A stretch of 64,000 bases of DNA, from NCBI RefSeq assembly GCF_013111185.1, contig NZ_WVRE01000002.1, forward strand, positions 1 through 64,000, written 5' to 3'. Made by a program: the position numbers and the translations under genes. This DNA comes from Ruegeria sp. HKCCD7303 (GTDB taxonomy: Bacteria; Pseudomonadota; Alphaproteobacteria; Rhodobacterales; Rhodobacteraceae). Shown here piece after piece: positions 26,683 to 35,674 of this stretch; the first letter of the stretch is position 1, and every line of letters begins with the position of its first letter. Below the pieces are notes generated by a model. That model did no database searches, had not been told where the DNA came from, and saw only the letters and a list, made by a program, of their open reading frames with translations.

Positions 26683-27354
26683 ATGAGCGACACGGACAGT
26701 TTTATTGATGAGGTCACGGAAGAGGTGCGCCGCGACCGAATGTATCTGTTATTGCGCCGCTGGGGCTGGGTAGGTGTGGTTGCCGTTGTGCTGATCGTGG
26801 GCGGCGCGGCCTTCAATGAATACCGAAAATCCCGCGATGCGGCGCAGGCGCAAGATCTAGGAGACTCGATTCTTGCCGCGCTGACGGAAAACGATTCCGA
26901 CGCGCGTGTCGCAGGCCTGCAGGGTATCGGGGCGGCGGCTCCGGGCGGAGACGCGGTTTTGAACATGCTGTTGTCCGCCTCGCAGGTCGATGCCGGATCG
27001 CGCGAAGACGCGGTCAACAGCCTGAACGCGGTGGCCGTTCAGGGCGACTTGCCTGAAATTTACCGCGCGATTGCAAGCTTCAAAGCGTTGTTGTTGCAAA
27101 GCGACACACTTCCTGCAGCCGACCTTAGGCAACAGTTTGAGGCGCTGGCAGCGCCTGGCGCACCGCTGCGTCTGCTTGCCGAAGAACAGTTGGCCCTGAT
27201 TGATGTGTCCGAGGGCAATGTCGAGGCTGCGCTGGATCGGTTGCAGGCGCTGCGGCAGGATGCTGAAGTCGGGATTGACCTGCAACAGCGTGCCGCGCAA
27301 TTGATTGTCGCGCTGGGCGGGGAACCAGAACCCCTGGTGGCGCAACAAGGTTGA
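26683..27354 (+). CDS. YfgM-like membrane-anchored TPR protein
   Basis: A 223-residue protein with a short cytoplasmic N-terminus (SFIDEVTEEVRRDRMYLLLR), one membrane helix at ~28-45 (GWVGVVAVVLIVGGAAF) and a periplasmic Ala-rich helical region of TPR-like repeats. This matches the tetratricopeptide-like domain (TPR_21) family that includes E. coli YfgM, an ancillary SecYEG partner handing exported proteins to periplasmic chaperones. In E. coli, yfgM sits next to bamB and der; the same order is found here (this gene, bamB, der), which supports the call. Confidence 0.85.
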   Translation: MSDTDSFIDEVTEEVRRDRMYLLLRRWGWVGVVAVVLIVGGAAFNEYRKSRDAAQAQDLGDSILAALTENDSDARVAGLQGIGAAAPGGDAVLNMLLSASQVDAGSREDAVNSLNAVAVQGDLPEIYRAIASFKALLLQSDTLPAADLRQQFEALAAPGAPLRLLAEEQLALIDVSEGNVEAALDRLQALRQDAEVGIDLQQRAAQLIVALGGEPEPLVAQQG

Positions 27355-27399
27355 TCGGGTGGTGAACAAAGACATTTTGACAGGCGAGTTCGGAATACC

Positions 27400-28722
27400 A
27401 TGGTAACAAGACTATTCTCCCGCGTGGGACTGCCGGTCGCGGCACTGGCATTGACCGCTCTGGCCGCCTGTGAAGAACCCGAGACCATTCTGCCCGGTGA
27501 ACGTGAAGACATCCGCCCCCTGTCGGATTTGGAAACTGTTGAAAGGCAGGGCTCTCAGCCCATCAGTCTGCCGTCGCAGCAGGCAAATGCCAATTGGTCG
27601 CAAAGCCCAGGAACTCCGGCCTATCGAACAACAAACGCCGCGCTGCGCGCGACACCGCAGCGGGTTTGGTCGGCCTCGATCGGTCAGGGGGACTCACGCA
27701 AGCAACGCATCACCGCCGAGCCAGTCGTTGCAGGTGGGTTGATCTATACGCTGGATGCAGGGGCAACGGTTTCAGCTGTCACACCCCAGGGCCAGTTGGC
27801 CTGGAACACGGATTTGATTCCCGCAAGTGATGGGGACTCGGACGCAACGGGCGGTGGAATGGCCTATGCCGATGGTGTTCTTTATGTCTCTTCAGGTTAT
27901 GGTCGCCTGACCGCACTGGATGCGAGAACCGGTGCCATTCGGTGGCAGAAGCGTCTGCAAGCCACCGGCAGCGGCGCACCGTTGGTTAATGATGGCCTGC
28001 TTTATCTGGTGGCCGGAGATGAAACGGGTTGGACTATTGCCACCAAGGATGGACGTATCGCCTGGCAAATCGAAGGTACGCCGAGCGTGGGCAACGTGTT
28101 GGGTGCACCAGCGCCTGTGATCGCCTCGGATCTCGCTGTGTTCGCCTTCGGCTCGGGCGATATTGCGGCGACCTTTCGGCGGGGCGGTATCCGCCGTTGG
28201 AACGCATCGGTCGCCGGTGGACGCCGAGGGCGGGCCGCAGCCCAGATTGTTGACGTGACAGGCGGCCCGATGGTGTCGGGAAACACCATCTATATCGGCA
28301 ACCATTCAGGCCGGACCGTCGCCTTTGACGTTGCGACGGGTGAACGTCGGTGGACCGCCGATGAGGGGGCCGTGGATGCCGTTTGGCCCGCAGGTAACAG
28401 CATCTTCCTGGTCAGTGACCGCAGCCAGCTGGTGCGTCTGAACGCGGCGGATGGCTCGGTTGTCTGGGCGCAGGATCTGCCGGGTTTCGTGAAAGACAAA
28501 CGCGGCCGCCGTGGTCCGATCTTTGCGCATTACGGTCCGATCCTGGCCGGTGGCCGCATTGTGATTGCGTCCAATGACGGGTATTTGCGGTTCTTCAATC
28601 CGGTCAACGGAACACTGGTTCATCAGGTCGAAGTGCCCGGAGGCGCGACAACAGCGCCGGTTGTTGCCGGGCAAACGCTGTATGTCGTTTCGACCAAGGG
28701 TGATCTACACGCTTTCCGTTGA
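27400..28722 (+). CDS. bamB: outer membrane assembly lipoprotein BamB
   Basis: A 440-residue lipoprotein. The signal peptide ends in the lipobox LTALAAC with Cys25 as the acylation site. It is followed by a PQQ-type beta-propeller with repeated blades (VVAGGLIYTLDAGATVSAV; YVSSGYGRLTALDARTGAIRW; IYIGNHSGRTVAFDVATGER; YVVSTKGDLHAF). BamB is part of the BAM complex inserting beta-barrel proteins into the outer membrane. Its position between the YfgM-like gene and der reproduces the conserved proteobacterial order. ATG 27400 gives the best signal peptide. Confidence 0.92.
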   Translation: MVTRLFSRVGLPVAALALTALAACEEPETILPGEREDIRPLSDLETVERQGSQPISLPSQQANANWSQSPGTPAYRTTNAALRATPQRVWSASIGQGDSRKQRITAEPVVAGGLIYTLDAGATVSAVTPQGQLAWNTDLIPASDGDSDATGGGMAYADGVLYVSSGYGRLTALDARTGAIRWQKRLQATGSGAPLVNDGLLYLVAGDETGWTIATKDGRIAWQIEGTPSVGNVLGAPAPVIASDLAVFAFGSGDIAATFRRGGIRRWNASVAGGRRGRAAAQIVDVTGGPMVSGNTIYIGNHSGRTVAFDVATGERRWTADEGAVDAVWPAGNSIFLVSDRSQLVRLNAADGSVVWAQDLPGFVKDKRGRRGPIFAHYGPILAGGRIVIASNDGYLRFFNPVNGTLVHQVEVPGGATTAPVVAGQTLYVVSTKGDLHAFR

Positions 28723-28771
28723 CGGCAAGATGCGCTAAAGGGCGCATCTTGAGTCTTGAAAGTTGAGTATC

Positions 28772-30235
28772 ATGTCGCTGACCCTCGCTATCGTGGGGCG
28801 CCCGAATGTGGGCAAATCCACTCTGTTCAATCGCCTTGTGGGCAAACGTCTGGCCCTGGTCGACGACCAGCCGGGCGTGACACGTGACCTGCGCGAGGGC
28901 GAGGGGCGTCTGGGCGATCTGCGCTTTACCGTGATCGATACGGCGGGGCTTGAGGATGCAACCGACGACAGCCTTCAGGGAAGGATGCGCCGCCTGACCG
29001 AGCGCGCGGTGGACATGGCCGATGTGTGCTTGTTCATGATCGATGCGCGCACGGGGCTGACCCCCACGGATGAGATGTTCGCCGAGATCCTTCGCAAGCG
29101 CGCGAAGCACGTGATTTTGGCGGCCAACAAAGCAGAAGGTTCTGCTGCGGATGCGGGAGTTCTGGAAGCTTATAATCTGGGGCTGGGAGAACCCGTGCGC
29201 CTGTCTGGCGAACACGGCGAGGGCATGACCGACCTTTATTCTCAGCTCATGCCACTGGCTGATGCGGCCGATGAAGCACAGGCAGAGGAAGCCCCCGAGA
29301 CCGATATCGAACTGGATGAAGATGGCGAGGGTGAAACACCTCTGATCACTGCTGCCAAGCCATTGCAAGTGGCGGTGGTTGGCCGACCAAACGCGGGCAA
29401 GTCGACATTGATCAACAAGATCATCGGTGAAGATCGCCTGCTGACAGGCCCCGAGGCTGGGATCACGCGAGACGCCATCAGTCTGCGTGTCGACTGGGCT
29501 GATCCTGATGGTGACAGCACCCCGATGCGTATTTTCGATACAGCGGGGATGCGTAAAAAGGCGAAGGTTCAGGAAAAGCTTGAAAAGCTCTCGGTGTCCG
29601 ATGGTCTGCGGGCCGTTAAGTTTGCAGAAGTTGTCGTGGTCTTGCTCGACGCGGCGATCCCGTTCGAACAGCAAGACTTGCGCATCGCCGATCTGGCCGA
29701 ACGCGAGGGTCGGGCCGTAGTTGTTGCCGTCAACAAATGGGACGTCGAAGAGAACAAGCAGGAAAAACTGCGCGAGCTCAAGGAGTCCTTTGACCGACTT
29801 CTGCCGCAACTGCGCGGTGCACCCTTGATTACAGTGTCTGCGAAAACGGGCCGGGGGCTGGAGCGCCTGCGCGCCGCGATTTTGCGCGCCCATGACATTT
29901 GGAACCGCCGGGTGCCGACTGCTGCGCTGAACCGCTGGCTGACCGCGATGCTTGAACAGCACCCGCCACCAGCGCCGCAGGGTCGCCGGATCAAGCTGCG
30001 CTATATGACTCAGGCCAAGACCCGCCCGCCGGGCTTTGTTGTGATGTGTTCACATCCTGATAAGATGCCCGCCAGCTATACCCGCTATCTGGTCAACGGC
30101 CTGCGCGAGGATTTCGACATGCCCGGCACGCCAATCCGTCTGACTCTGCGTGGGCAGGGGGATAAGAACCCCTACAAGGGTCGCCGCAAGAAAAACGCGG
30201 GCGCACTGGCCAAGCATCTCAAAGGGCGCGCGTAA
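28772..30235 (+). CDS. der: ribosome-assembly GTPase Der (EngA)
   Basis: A 487-residue tandem GTPase needed for 50S subunit assembly. The first G-domain has GRPNVGKST near residue 9, DTAGLED near 57 and NKAE near 117. The second has GRPNAGKST near 206, [10 protein letters not shown] near 256 and NKWDVEENK near 321. A C-terminal KH-like domain ([19 protein letters not shown], near 410) ends in a basic tail. An acidic linker (~165-200) joins the two G-domains. ATG 28772 begins at the conserved [11 protein letters not shown]; the TTG three codons before it is not needed. Confidence 0.97.
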   Translation: MSLTLAIVGRPNVGKSTLFNRLVGKRLALVDDQPGVTRDLREGEGRLGDLRFTVIDTAGLEDATDDSLQGRMRRLTERAVDMADVCLFMIDARTGLTPTDEMFAEILRKRAKHVILAANKAEGSAADAGVLEAYNLGLGEPVRLSGEHGEGMTDLYSQLMPLADAADEAQAEEAPETDIELDEDGEGETPLITAAKPLQVAVVGRPNAGKSTLINKIIGEDRLLTGPEAGITRDAISLRVDWADPDGDSTPMRIFDTAGMRKKAKVQEKLEKLSVSDGLRAVKFAEVVVVLLDAAIPFEQQDLRIADLAEREGRAVVVAVNKWDVEENKQEKLRELKESFDRLLPQLRGAPLITVSAKTGRGLERLRAAILRAHDIWNRRVPTAALNRWLTAMLEQHPPPAPQGRRIKLRYMTQAKTRPPGFVVMCSHPDKMPASYTRYLVNGLREDFDMPGTPIRLTLRGQGDKNPYKGRRKKNAGALAKHLKGRA

Positions 30236-30397
30236 CTGCGCCAATTTTCAGCGTTTTTGCTGCGAGGGCGTGACAGCGTCCGTTCTGCGCGCTAGCATTC
30301 ACTAGTGTGCATTTGTTTTACTGCGCACGCTTGTACCGGGGCCAACGGGGCATATTTTTAGTTTATATTTAACCGGGCCATCGTGGGAGAGGGCTGG

Positions 30398-31381
30398 ATG
30401 GATCTGAGGGAATATACACGGCAATACGCTGTTCAGGACAACAGGCTGGCAGCGCTTGGCTATTTTGGAACTTTTGCGGTGTATTTTGCATCGCTGGCGC
30501 TTGCGATTGGATATGTGGATCGCTGGTATGTCATGGTTCCCGCAGGCGCGGTCTTTGCCTTTTCGGCGGTGCGTCTTTATGTTTTGCAACATGATTGCGG
30601 CCATCATTCGCTGTTTGAGACGCGCCAGCAAAATGAATGGGCGGGGCATGGGTTGTCACCGTTTACCTTTGCGCCCTTTGAGGTGATGAAACAGAATCAT
30701 AACCTGCATCACGCAGGGATCGGCAATCTTGAGCACCGCGAAACAGGTGAAATTCACACAATGACCCTGCGCGAATGGAATCAAGCTGATTGGAGCAAAC
30801 GTCTGTTCTATCGGCTGTACCGCAACCCTTTCATCCTGGTGCCCGTTGGCGCGTTGTTCACATACTTCATCCGGTACCGCTGGCCTAAGAATACCGTTCG
30901 GTTTGGGGTGAAGGGCGTGTTGTTGCACAACCTGTCCATCGTTGTTTTTCTGGGGCTACTCTACATGATTGCGGGCGGCACCGGAATTCTGGTCTGGCTT
31001 GTGTTCTCGCTTTTGGGTGGAATGTTGGGGGTTTTCCTAGTCTATCTTCAACATAATTTTGAAGATACCTATTGGGACCGACGCCCGGATCTGGATCCGC
31101 AACTTGCGGCCCTACAGGGTTCATCCGCGCTTGATTTTGGATGGTGGTTCGATACGGCGGTTGCATGTATAACATTGCACGACATTCACCACTTTAACGC
31201 GCGCATTCCGTCTTATCGCTTGCGTGCGTGCCATTACAGCCTGCCGCCTGAATACACCCCGCGGCGTATCAAATTCCCCGAAGCAGTCGCAGCGCTGAAC
31301 CTTAAGCTTTGGGACGAGGATACCAAACGTCTGGTGCCGTTCCCCAAAAAAGGCCGGACGGCTGATTTGGCCCATAGTTAA
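30398..31381 (+). CDS. acyl-lipid fatty-acid desaturase
   Basis: A 327-residue integral membrane di-iron enzyme. The three histidine boxes of acyl-lipid desaturases are present: HDCGHH near residue 66, HNLHH near 102 and HDIHHFN near 256. Four or more membrane helices lie between them. Such enzymes introduce double bases (C=C bonds) into membrane lipid acyl chains using O2 and reduced ferredoxin, often of the delta-12 or related regioselectivity; the position cannot be told here. ATG 30398 has a GGGAGAGGG ribosome site; the GTG five codons before is less likely. A 162-base gap with no gene precedes it. Confidence 0.88.
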   Translation: MDLREYTRQYAVQDNRLAALGYFGTFAVYFASLALAIGYVDRWYVMVPAGAVFAFSAVRLYVLQHDCGHHSLFETRQQNEWAGHGLSPFTFAPFEVMKQNHNLHHAGIGNLEHRETGEIHTMTLREWNQADWSKRLFYRLYRNPFILVPVGALFTYFIRYRWPKNTVRFGVKGVLLHNLSIVVFLGLLYMIAGGTGILVWLVFSLLGGMLGVFLVYLQHNFEDTYWDRRPDLDPQLAALQGSSALDFGWWFDTAVACITLHDIHHFNARIPSYRLRACHYSLPPEYTPRRIKFPEAVAALNLKLWDEDTKRLVPFPKKGRTADLAHS

Positions 31382-31418
31382 GCAGAGTTGCGCCATTTGG
31401 TGCCGCGGCTTGAAGCCT

Positions 31419-31439
31419 CGTATATCTTGTGTATATACG
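31419..31439. promoter_or_regulatory. AT-rich inverted repeat upstream of the HhH/H1-like gene
   Basis: CGTATAT-CTTGTGT-ATATACG is a perfect 7-bp inverted repeat centred about 42 bases before the start codon, overlapping what looks like the promoter -10 zone. It may be an operator or a core promoter with TATAT elements. Confidence 0.45.
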
Positions 31440-31470
31440 TTAAATCAGGGAGACAGAGAAAGGATCCGGA

Positions 31471-32067
31471 ATGACCGCAGTGACCGATGTTAAAGGTGTG
31501 GGAGAGGCGCTTGCCGCGGCTTTGTCCGCGAACGGCTTTAAGACAGCCGAGGCGTTAGCGAAGGCCAAACCCGAAGATCTGGTCAAGGTTCCCCGGATCG
31601 GTTTGGCAAGAGCTGCCGTGCTGATTGCTGCGGCGAAAGATGCCACGGCTTCAAAACCAGCTGCGCGCCAGGTTCCGGCCCGCAAACCCGCCGCCCGCAA
31701 ACCTGCTGCCCGCAAACCAGCTGCGCGAAAACCTGCGACGCGACGCCCAGTTGCACGCAAGACCGTTGCGGCCGCCGCTGCCGAGAAACGCGCCGAAGAG
31801 GCGGCGAAGAAGGCTGCAGAAGAGAAAGCAGCCGCTGACGCGGCCGAGGCCAAAGCCCGCAAAAAAGCCAAGGCCAAAGCCAAAGCTGAAAAGGCCGCTA
31901 AGAAACGTGCCGAGATGGAAGCTGCGTTTTCGAAAGCAAAGGATAAGGTGAAGGCCAAGTCCAAGAAGGACAAAAAGTCCAAAAAGGACACAAAGAAAAA
32001 AGATGCTGGCAAAAAAGACAGCAAGAAGAAAGATAAGAAAAAGGATAAGAAAAAGGCGAAGAAGTAA
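31471..32067 (+). CDS. helix-hairpin-helix protein with histone H1-like basic tail
   Basis: A 198-residue protein with two parts. Residues 1-55 form a helix-hairpin-helix domain with two GxG-type hairpins (VKGVGEALAAALSANGF; LVKVPRIGLARAAVLIAAA), a fold that binds DNA backbone. The rest is extremely basic and low-complexity: KPAAR pentapeptide repeats (~70-90), an Ala/Lys/Glu helical stretch and a Lys-rich tail with KK-D/S patterns. This resembles AlgP/H1-like nucleoid proteins. I infer a nucleoid-binding protein; it could instead bind RNA or ribosomes. A terminator follows, so it is a single-gene transcript. Confidence 0.72.
   Translation: MTAVTDVKGVGEALAAALSANGFKTAEALAKAKPEDLVKVPRIGLARAAVLIAAAKDATASKPAARQVPARKPAARKPAARKPAARKPATRRPVARKTVAAAAAEKRAEEAAKKAAEEKAAADAAEAKARKKAKAKAKAEKAAKKRAEMEAAFSKAKDKVKAKSKKDKKSKKDTKKKDAGKKDSKKKDKKKDKKKAKK
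31675..31734 (+). repeat. 15-bp tandem repeat encoding AARKP units
   Basis: Four near-identical copies of a 15-base unit (GCC GCC CGC AAA CCT type) encode the AARKP repeats of the basic tail. Such repeats can change copy number by slippage without changing frame. Confidence 0.75.
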
Positions 32068-32094
32068 GACTTCCTCGCCTTCCCATCTTATTGG

Positions 32095-32124
32095 ACCGGC
32101 TCCCGACTGGGGGCCGGTTTTCTT
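32095..32124 (+). terminator. Rho-independent terminator after the HhH/H1-like gene
   Basis: ACCGGCTCCC / GGGGGCCGGT stem (10 pairs with one G-U) and a 4-base loop GACT, followed by TTTCTT. It overlaps the last base pairs of the converging serS gene. Confidence 0.8.
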
Positions 32125-33415
32125 ATGTCAGCGTGCCGTCCAGCTGCAGGGTCAGCTTGCCGCCCAGATAGGGGCTCAGAACGTCTGGTAGGGTCACGGT
32201 ACCGTCAGCGTTCTGACCGTTTTCCAGGACAGCGATCAAGCAGCGCCCCACGGCAAGGCCTGAGCCATTCAGCGTATGGACATATTCCGGTTTTCCACCA
32301 CCCTCAGGGCGGAACCGCGCATTCATGCGGCGGGCCTGGAATTCACCACAGGTCGAGACCGAGCTGATCTCGCGGTAAGTATCCTGACCGGGCAGCCAAG
32401 CCTCGATGTCAAAGGTGCGGCGCGCGCCAAAACCGATGTCGCCGGTACACAGGATGACGGTGCGGTAGGGGATGCCCAGTTTTTCCAGAATGCCCTCGGC
32501 GCAGCGCAGCATACGCTTTTGTTCGTCATCCGATTTGTCCGGATGTGTGACCGAGACCATCTCGACCTTTTCGAACTGGTGCTGGCGCAGCATACCGCGT
32601 GTGTCCTTGCCCGCGCTGCCGGCTTCGGACCGAAAGCACAGAGAATGCGCGGTATAGCGGCGGGGCAGGTAGCTTTCCTCGATCAACGTGTCGTTGACGA
32701 TATTAGTCAGCGAAACTTCGGATGTCGGGATCAGCCACCAGCCTTCGCGTGTCTGATAGCTATCTTCGCCAAATTTCGGCAACTGACCCGTGCCATGCAT
32801 CATCTCGGACAGAACCAGTACCGGGCCGTTCACCTCGGTCAGCTCGTTCTCGTTGATATGCGTGTCCAGCATGAACTGCGCCAGTGCGCGGTGGATGCGG
32901 GCAACGCCGCCCGACAGCAGCACAAAGCGCGAGCCAGAGAGTTTGGCTGCGGTTTCGAAATCCATACCGTGCTGGACGGCTTCAATCTCGAAATGCTCTT
33001 TGGGCGCAAAATCCAACTCTCGTGGTGTGCCCCAGCGGTTGATCTCGACATTGTCGTTTTCATCGGCCCCTTCGGGCACATCCTCGGCGGGCAGGTTGGC
33101 GATGCGGATCAGCTGATCGGTCAGCAGAGCGTCCAGATCTTTGGCTTCGGTCTGCATCCGGGCAATCTCGGCCTTTTTCTCGGCCACCAATGCGCGCAGG
33201 CGTTCGAACTCTGCCTCGTCGCCACGACCCTTGGCAGCACCGACTTCTTTGCTGGCCTTGTTCTGTTCGGCTTGAGCTGTCTCGGCGGCCAAGATTTTGG
33301 ACCGGCGGCTTTCATCCAGCCGCAGCAAATCTGACGACACCGGCGCGTCCCCACGGCGCGCAAGGGCGGCGTCGAAGGCGGCTGGGTTTTCGCGAATGGC
33401 GCGGATGTCGTGCAT
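32123..33415 (-). CDS. serS: seryl-tRNA synthetase
   Basis: A 430-residue class II aminoacyl-tRNA synthetase charging tRNA-Ser. The N-terminal long coiled-coil arm (residues ~30-100, rich in Glu/Lys/Ala) contacts the tRNA. Motif 2 ([26 protein letters not shown]) starts near residue 262 and motif 3 ([19 protein letters not shown]) near 383. Length and order match the family. The start ATG is at 33415. It is convergent with the HhH/H1-like gene. Confidence 0.97.
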   Translation of the reverse strand: MHDIRAIRENPAAFDAALARRGDAPVSSDLLRLDESRRSKILAAETAQAEQNKASKEVGAAKGRGDEAEFERLRALVAEKKAEIARMQTEAKDLDALLTDQLIRIANLPAEDVPEGADENDNVEINRWGTPRELDFAPKEHFEIEAVQHGMDFETAAKLSGSRFVLLSGGVARIHRALAQFMLDTHINENELTEVNGPVLVLSEMMHGTGQLPKFGEDSYQTREGWWLIPTSEVSLTNIVNDTLIEESYLPRRYTAHSLCFRSEAGSAGKDTRGMLRQHQFEKVEMVSVTHPDKSDDEQKRMLRCAEGILEKLGIPYRTVILCTGDIGFGARRTFDIEAWLPGQDTYREISSVSTCGEFQARRMNARFRPEGGGKPEYVHTLNGSGLAVGRCLIAVLENGQNADGTVTLPDVLSPYLGGKLTLQLDGTLT

Positions 33416-33487
33416 GTCTCAGATCCTTAAATGCGTGAATCACTGAAACCGCTTATGCACCATCTGTCGGGCGGGGTGTAGCACCGG

Positions 33488-35152
33488 TTACGACTTATCG
33501 TCCTCGGCGTGGATTTCATGCGCCAGATGGCCATCCCATTCCTCTGCCGGGATTTTTGGTTCCGGTGGGTCAGCCATATAAGAGGGCGTCATGATCTGTA
33601 CGCCATTTTCATTGAACACGGCGACAATGTTGCGGTGCAGGTCCGAGCGTATTTTTGGAATGATGCTGCCGCGCGTTGTGTAGCCGTTGATCTGATAGTT
33701 GATCGCGTAGTCGGCCAAAGCGGTCCACAATACAAAGGGTTCGGGCTTGGCTTTGATCCCCTTGGTGCGATTGGCAGCTTCGATCAGCATCGCCTCGACC
33801 TTCTCTGGGGGTTCCTCATATCCAATGCCGACCGTCGTGTGCAGCAACAGCCCGCTGCCATCGGTCTTCTTCGAAAAATTCACCACATCCGAGTTCATCA
33901 GCTGGGCATTTGGGATCGAGATCAGTTCATTCTTGATGGATTTCAAATGCGTCTCCATCAGCTTGATCTGCACAACGTCTCCTATGTGATCTCCGATCTG
34001 GATACGGTCACCGATTGAGGTGGATCTTCGGTAAATAACGAACAGGCCCGCCAGCATGTTGGACACGACCGAGTTTGCGCCCAGCGAAAGCATCGCGCCG
34101 ACCAGAATGGTCAGTCCCTGAAACGCGGCCGAGTCCGAGCCGGGGATGTAGGGGACAGCAAAAACCAACGCGATCAGAATCACGATGACACGGGCGATAT
34201 TGAACGTCGGGTTGACCCAGTGTTTCTCGAAATCACCCATATCGAACGAGCCTGCTTCGACCGCATCGAAGAACACGCGCATCCCTTTGATGATATACAT
34301 CGTGACCCATGTGATCAGGCCCAGCATGATCAAGTTGGGAATGTAGCTCAGGATACCCTTGAATATCAGCAGTACGGGTTCGGTCAGGTAAGTGAGCAGC
34401 AGCTGCGCGAAATACCGTGTTTCAGCAAATGCAAGAAGGACAAAAGACAGATAATAGTAGAAACCCAGAAAGAAGATAATCAGCAGGATGAAATTCAATC
34501 CGTACCGGATCAGGGCTGCGATCGCTTCGGCCTGGACGCTTTTGGCAGTCGCCGTTTCAACATCCTTCAAATACCGCTTTACCAGTTTCAGGGTACGCCG
34601 CCTGATCCGCCGATGCAGCCATAGGATCAGCGCCACGAAAGCGACAAAGCCAAGTGTCCATCCCGCAGCCTCAATTGCACCTGACACCCGCGCCTGGTCT
34701 GTGCGGTTGGCACGATAGGCGAGGATGGCCTCTTCGATCGCCTGACCATGGAGGAAGCTGAGAACATCCAGCTCCATCTGATCCAATTCGGCATCTGCAA
34801 CGGTCACGATTGACACGATCACACCGTCAGCCCGAATGCGAACGCCCAGATCGGTTTCTTCGAATGCGATGTCGACCGCAGGACTTTCCGAAGCTTCGGC
34901 AACCTCAATGATCTTGTCCTGAACGCTTTCCGCCCGTTCCGGCGCGGGCAGGGCACTGGACCCACGCAGGAAGAACAACATTTCGCCGTCCACGATTACA
35001 GGCGCTTTGAAACTGTCCGTTTCATCTGCCTCGGGCTCAGTGATTTCAGCGGGTGTTTCCTGCGATTGCGCCGGGCCGGAAAGCGTCAAACCCACCGATA
35101 TGGTGATCAGTAAATAACATAGCAAAAGGAAAGGCTTGAATGGCAGTGTCAT
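33488..35152 (-). CDS. MscS-family mechanosensitive channel
   Basis: A 554-residue protein, longer than E. coli MscS (about 286). A signal peptide (LLLCYLLITISVGLTLSGPA) and an acidic periplasmic domain of about 150 residues precede five hydrophobic segments. The MscS core follows: GLTILVGAMLSLGANSVVSNMLAG near residue 368 is the pore helix, and SIGDRIQIGDHIGDVVQIKL near 400 begins the beta-domain. Channels of this type release solutes on osmotic downshock, which fits a marine bacterium. ATG 35152 gives the signal peptide and has GGGGGA upstream; a longer frame to 35212 is unlikely. Confidence 0.9.
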   Translation of the reverse strand: MTLPFKPFLLLCYLLITISVGLTLSGPAQSQETPAEITEPEADETDSFKAPVIVDGEMLFFLRGSSALPAPERAESVQDKIIEVAEASESPAVDIAFEETDLGVRIRADGVIVSIVTVADAELDQMELDVLSFLHGQAIEEAILAYRANRTDQARVSGAIEAAGWTLGFVAFVALILWLHRRIRRRTLKLVKRYLKDVETATAKSVQAEAIAALIRYGLNFILLIIFFLGFYYYLSFVLLAFAETRYFAQLLLTYLTEPVLLIFKGILSYIPNLIMLGLITWVTMYIIKGMRVFFDAVEAGSFDMGDFEKHWVNPTFNIARVIVILIALVFAVPYIPGSDSAAFQGLTILVGAMLSLGANSVVSNMLAGLFVIYRRSTSIGDRIQIGDHIGDVVQIKLMETHLKSIKNELISIPNAQLMNSDVVNFSKKTDGSGLLLHTTVGIGYEEPPEKVEAMLIEAANRTKGIKAKPEPFVLWTALADYAINYQINGYTTRGSIIPKIRSDLHRNIVAVFNENGVQIMTPSYMADPPEPKIPAEEWDGHLAHEIHAEDDKS

Positions 35153-35353
35153 ATGTCCCCCTACGGTTAAACTATAACCGGTTTTGCATGTGTTCCTAGG
35201 ACATATCTGCAACGCTTTTCCCTTAGTTGACGGGTCGTATTCTTTTTCACGTGGGACACATCACCGCCTTTGCTTGCAAACAGGCATCTCAAAGCATAGG
35301 TTCCGGCCAAATTTGCGGAACGGTGCCGCAAGATCTGAACAAAGGAATATCCC

Positions 35354-35641
35354 ATGGAAGGTGGCGCAATCGCCCAGTTTCTCCCGCTGATCCTGATTTT
35401 CGCGATCATGTATTTCCTGCTGATCCGTCCACAGCAGAAGAAAATGAAAGAACATCAGGCCATGGTCGAGGCCGTGCGCCGCGGTGATCAGGTGATCACC
35501 CAGGGTGGGGTGATCGGCAAGGTGTCGAAGGTCAAGGAAGGCGAGAACGAGATCGAGGTCGAGATCGCCGAGGGCGTCAAGATCCGCGTGGTTAAATCGA
35601 CCATCGCTCAGGTTCTGAACAAGACCGAACCTGCGAAGTAA
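35354..35641 (+). CDS. yajC: preprotein translocase accessory subunit YajC
   Basis: A 95-residue protein with a single N-terminal membrane segment (FLPLILIFAIMYFLLIRPQ), immediately followed by the family signature RPQQKKMKEHQAMVEAVRRGDQV. YajC associates with SecD and SecF to help SecYEG export. A GGAATA-type site precedes ATG 35354. It lies 33 bases before secD, in the standard yajC-secD-secF order. Confidence 0.95.
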   Translation: MEGGAIAQFLPLILIFAIMYFLLIRPQQKKMKEHQAMVEAVRRGDQVITQGGVIGKVSKVKEGENEIEVEIAEGVKIRVVKSTIAQVLNKTEPAK

Positions 35642-35674
35642 TTTCGCTCGACAATCCCTTGAAAAGGCAGGGTA

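Noticed and set aside
28604-29962. 452-codon minus-strand frame opposite bamB and der
   Set aside because: Antisense to two conserved genes, with no recognisable motifs; a shadow frame.
31675-31734. Tandem repeats considered as a CRISPR array
   Set aside because: The units are contiguous 15-mers without spacers, inside a coding frame, encoding AARKP; not a CRISPR.
32276-33334. 352-codon plus-strand frame opposite serS
   Set aside because: Antisense to seryl-tRNA synthetase; Phe/His/Gln-rich composition without domains.
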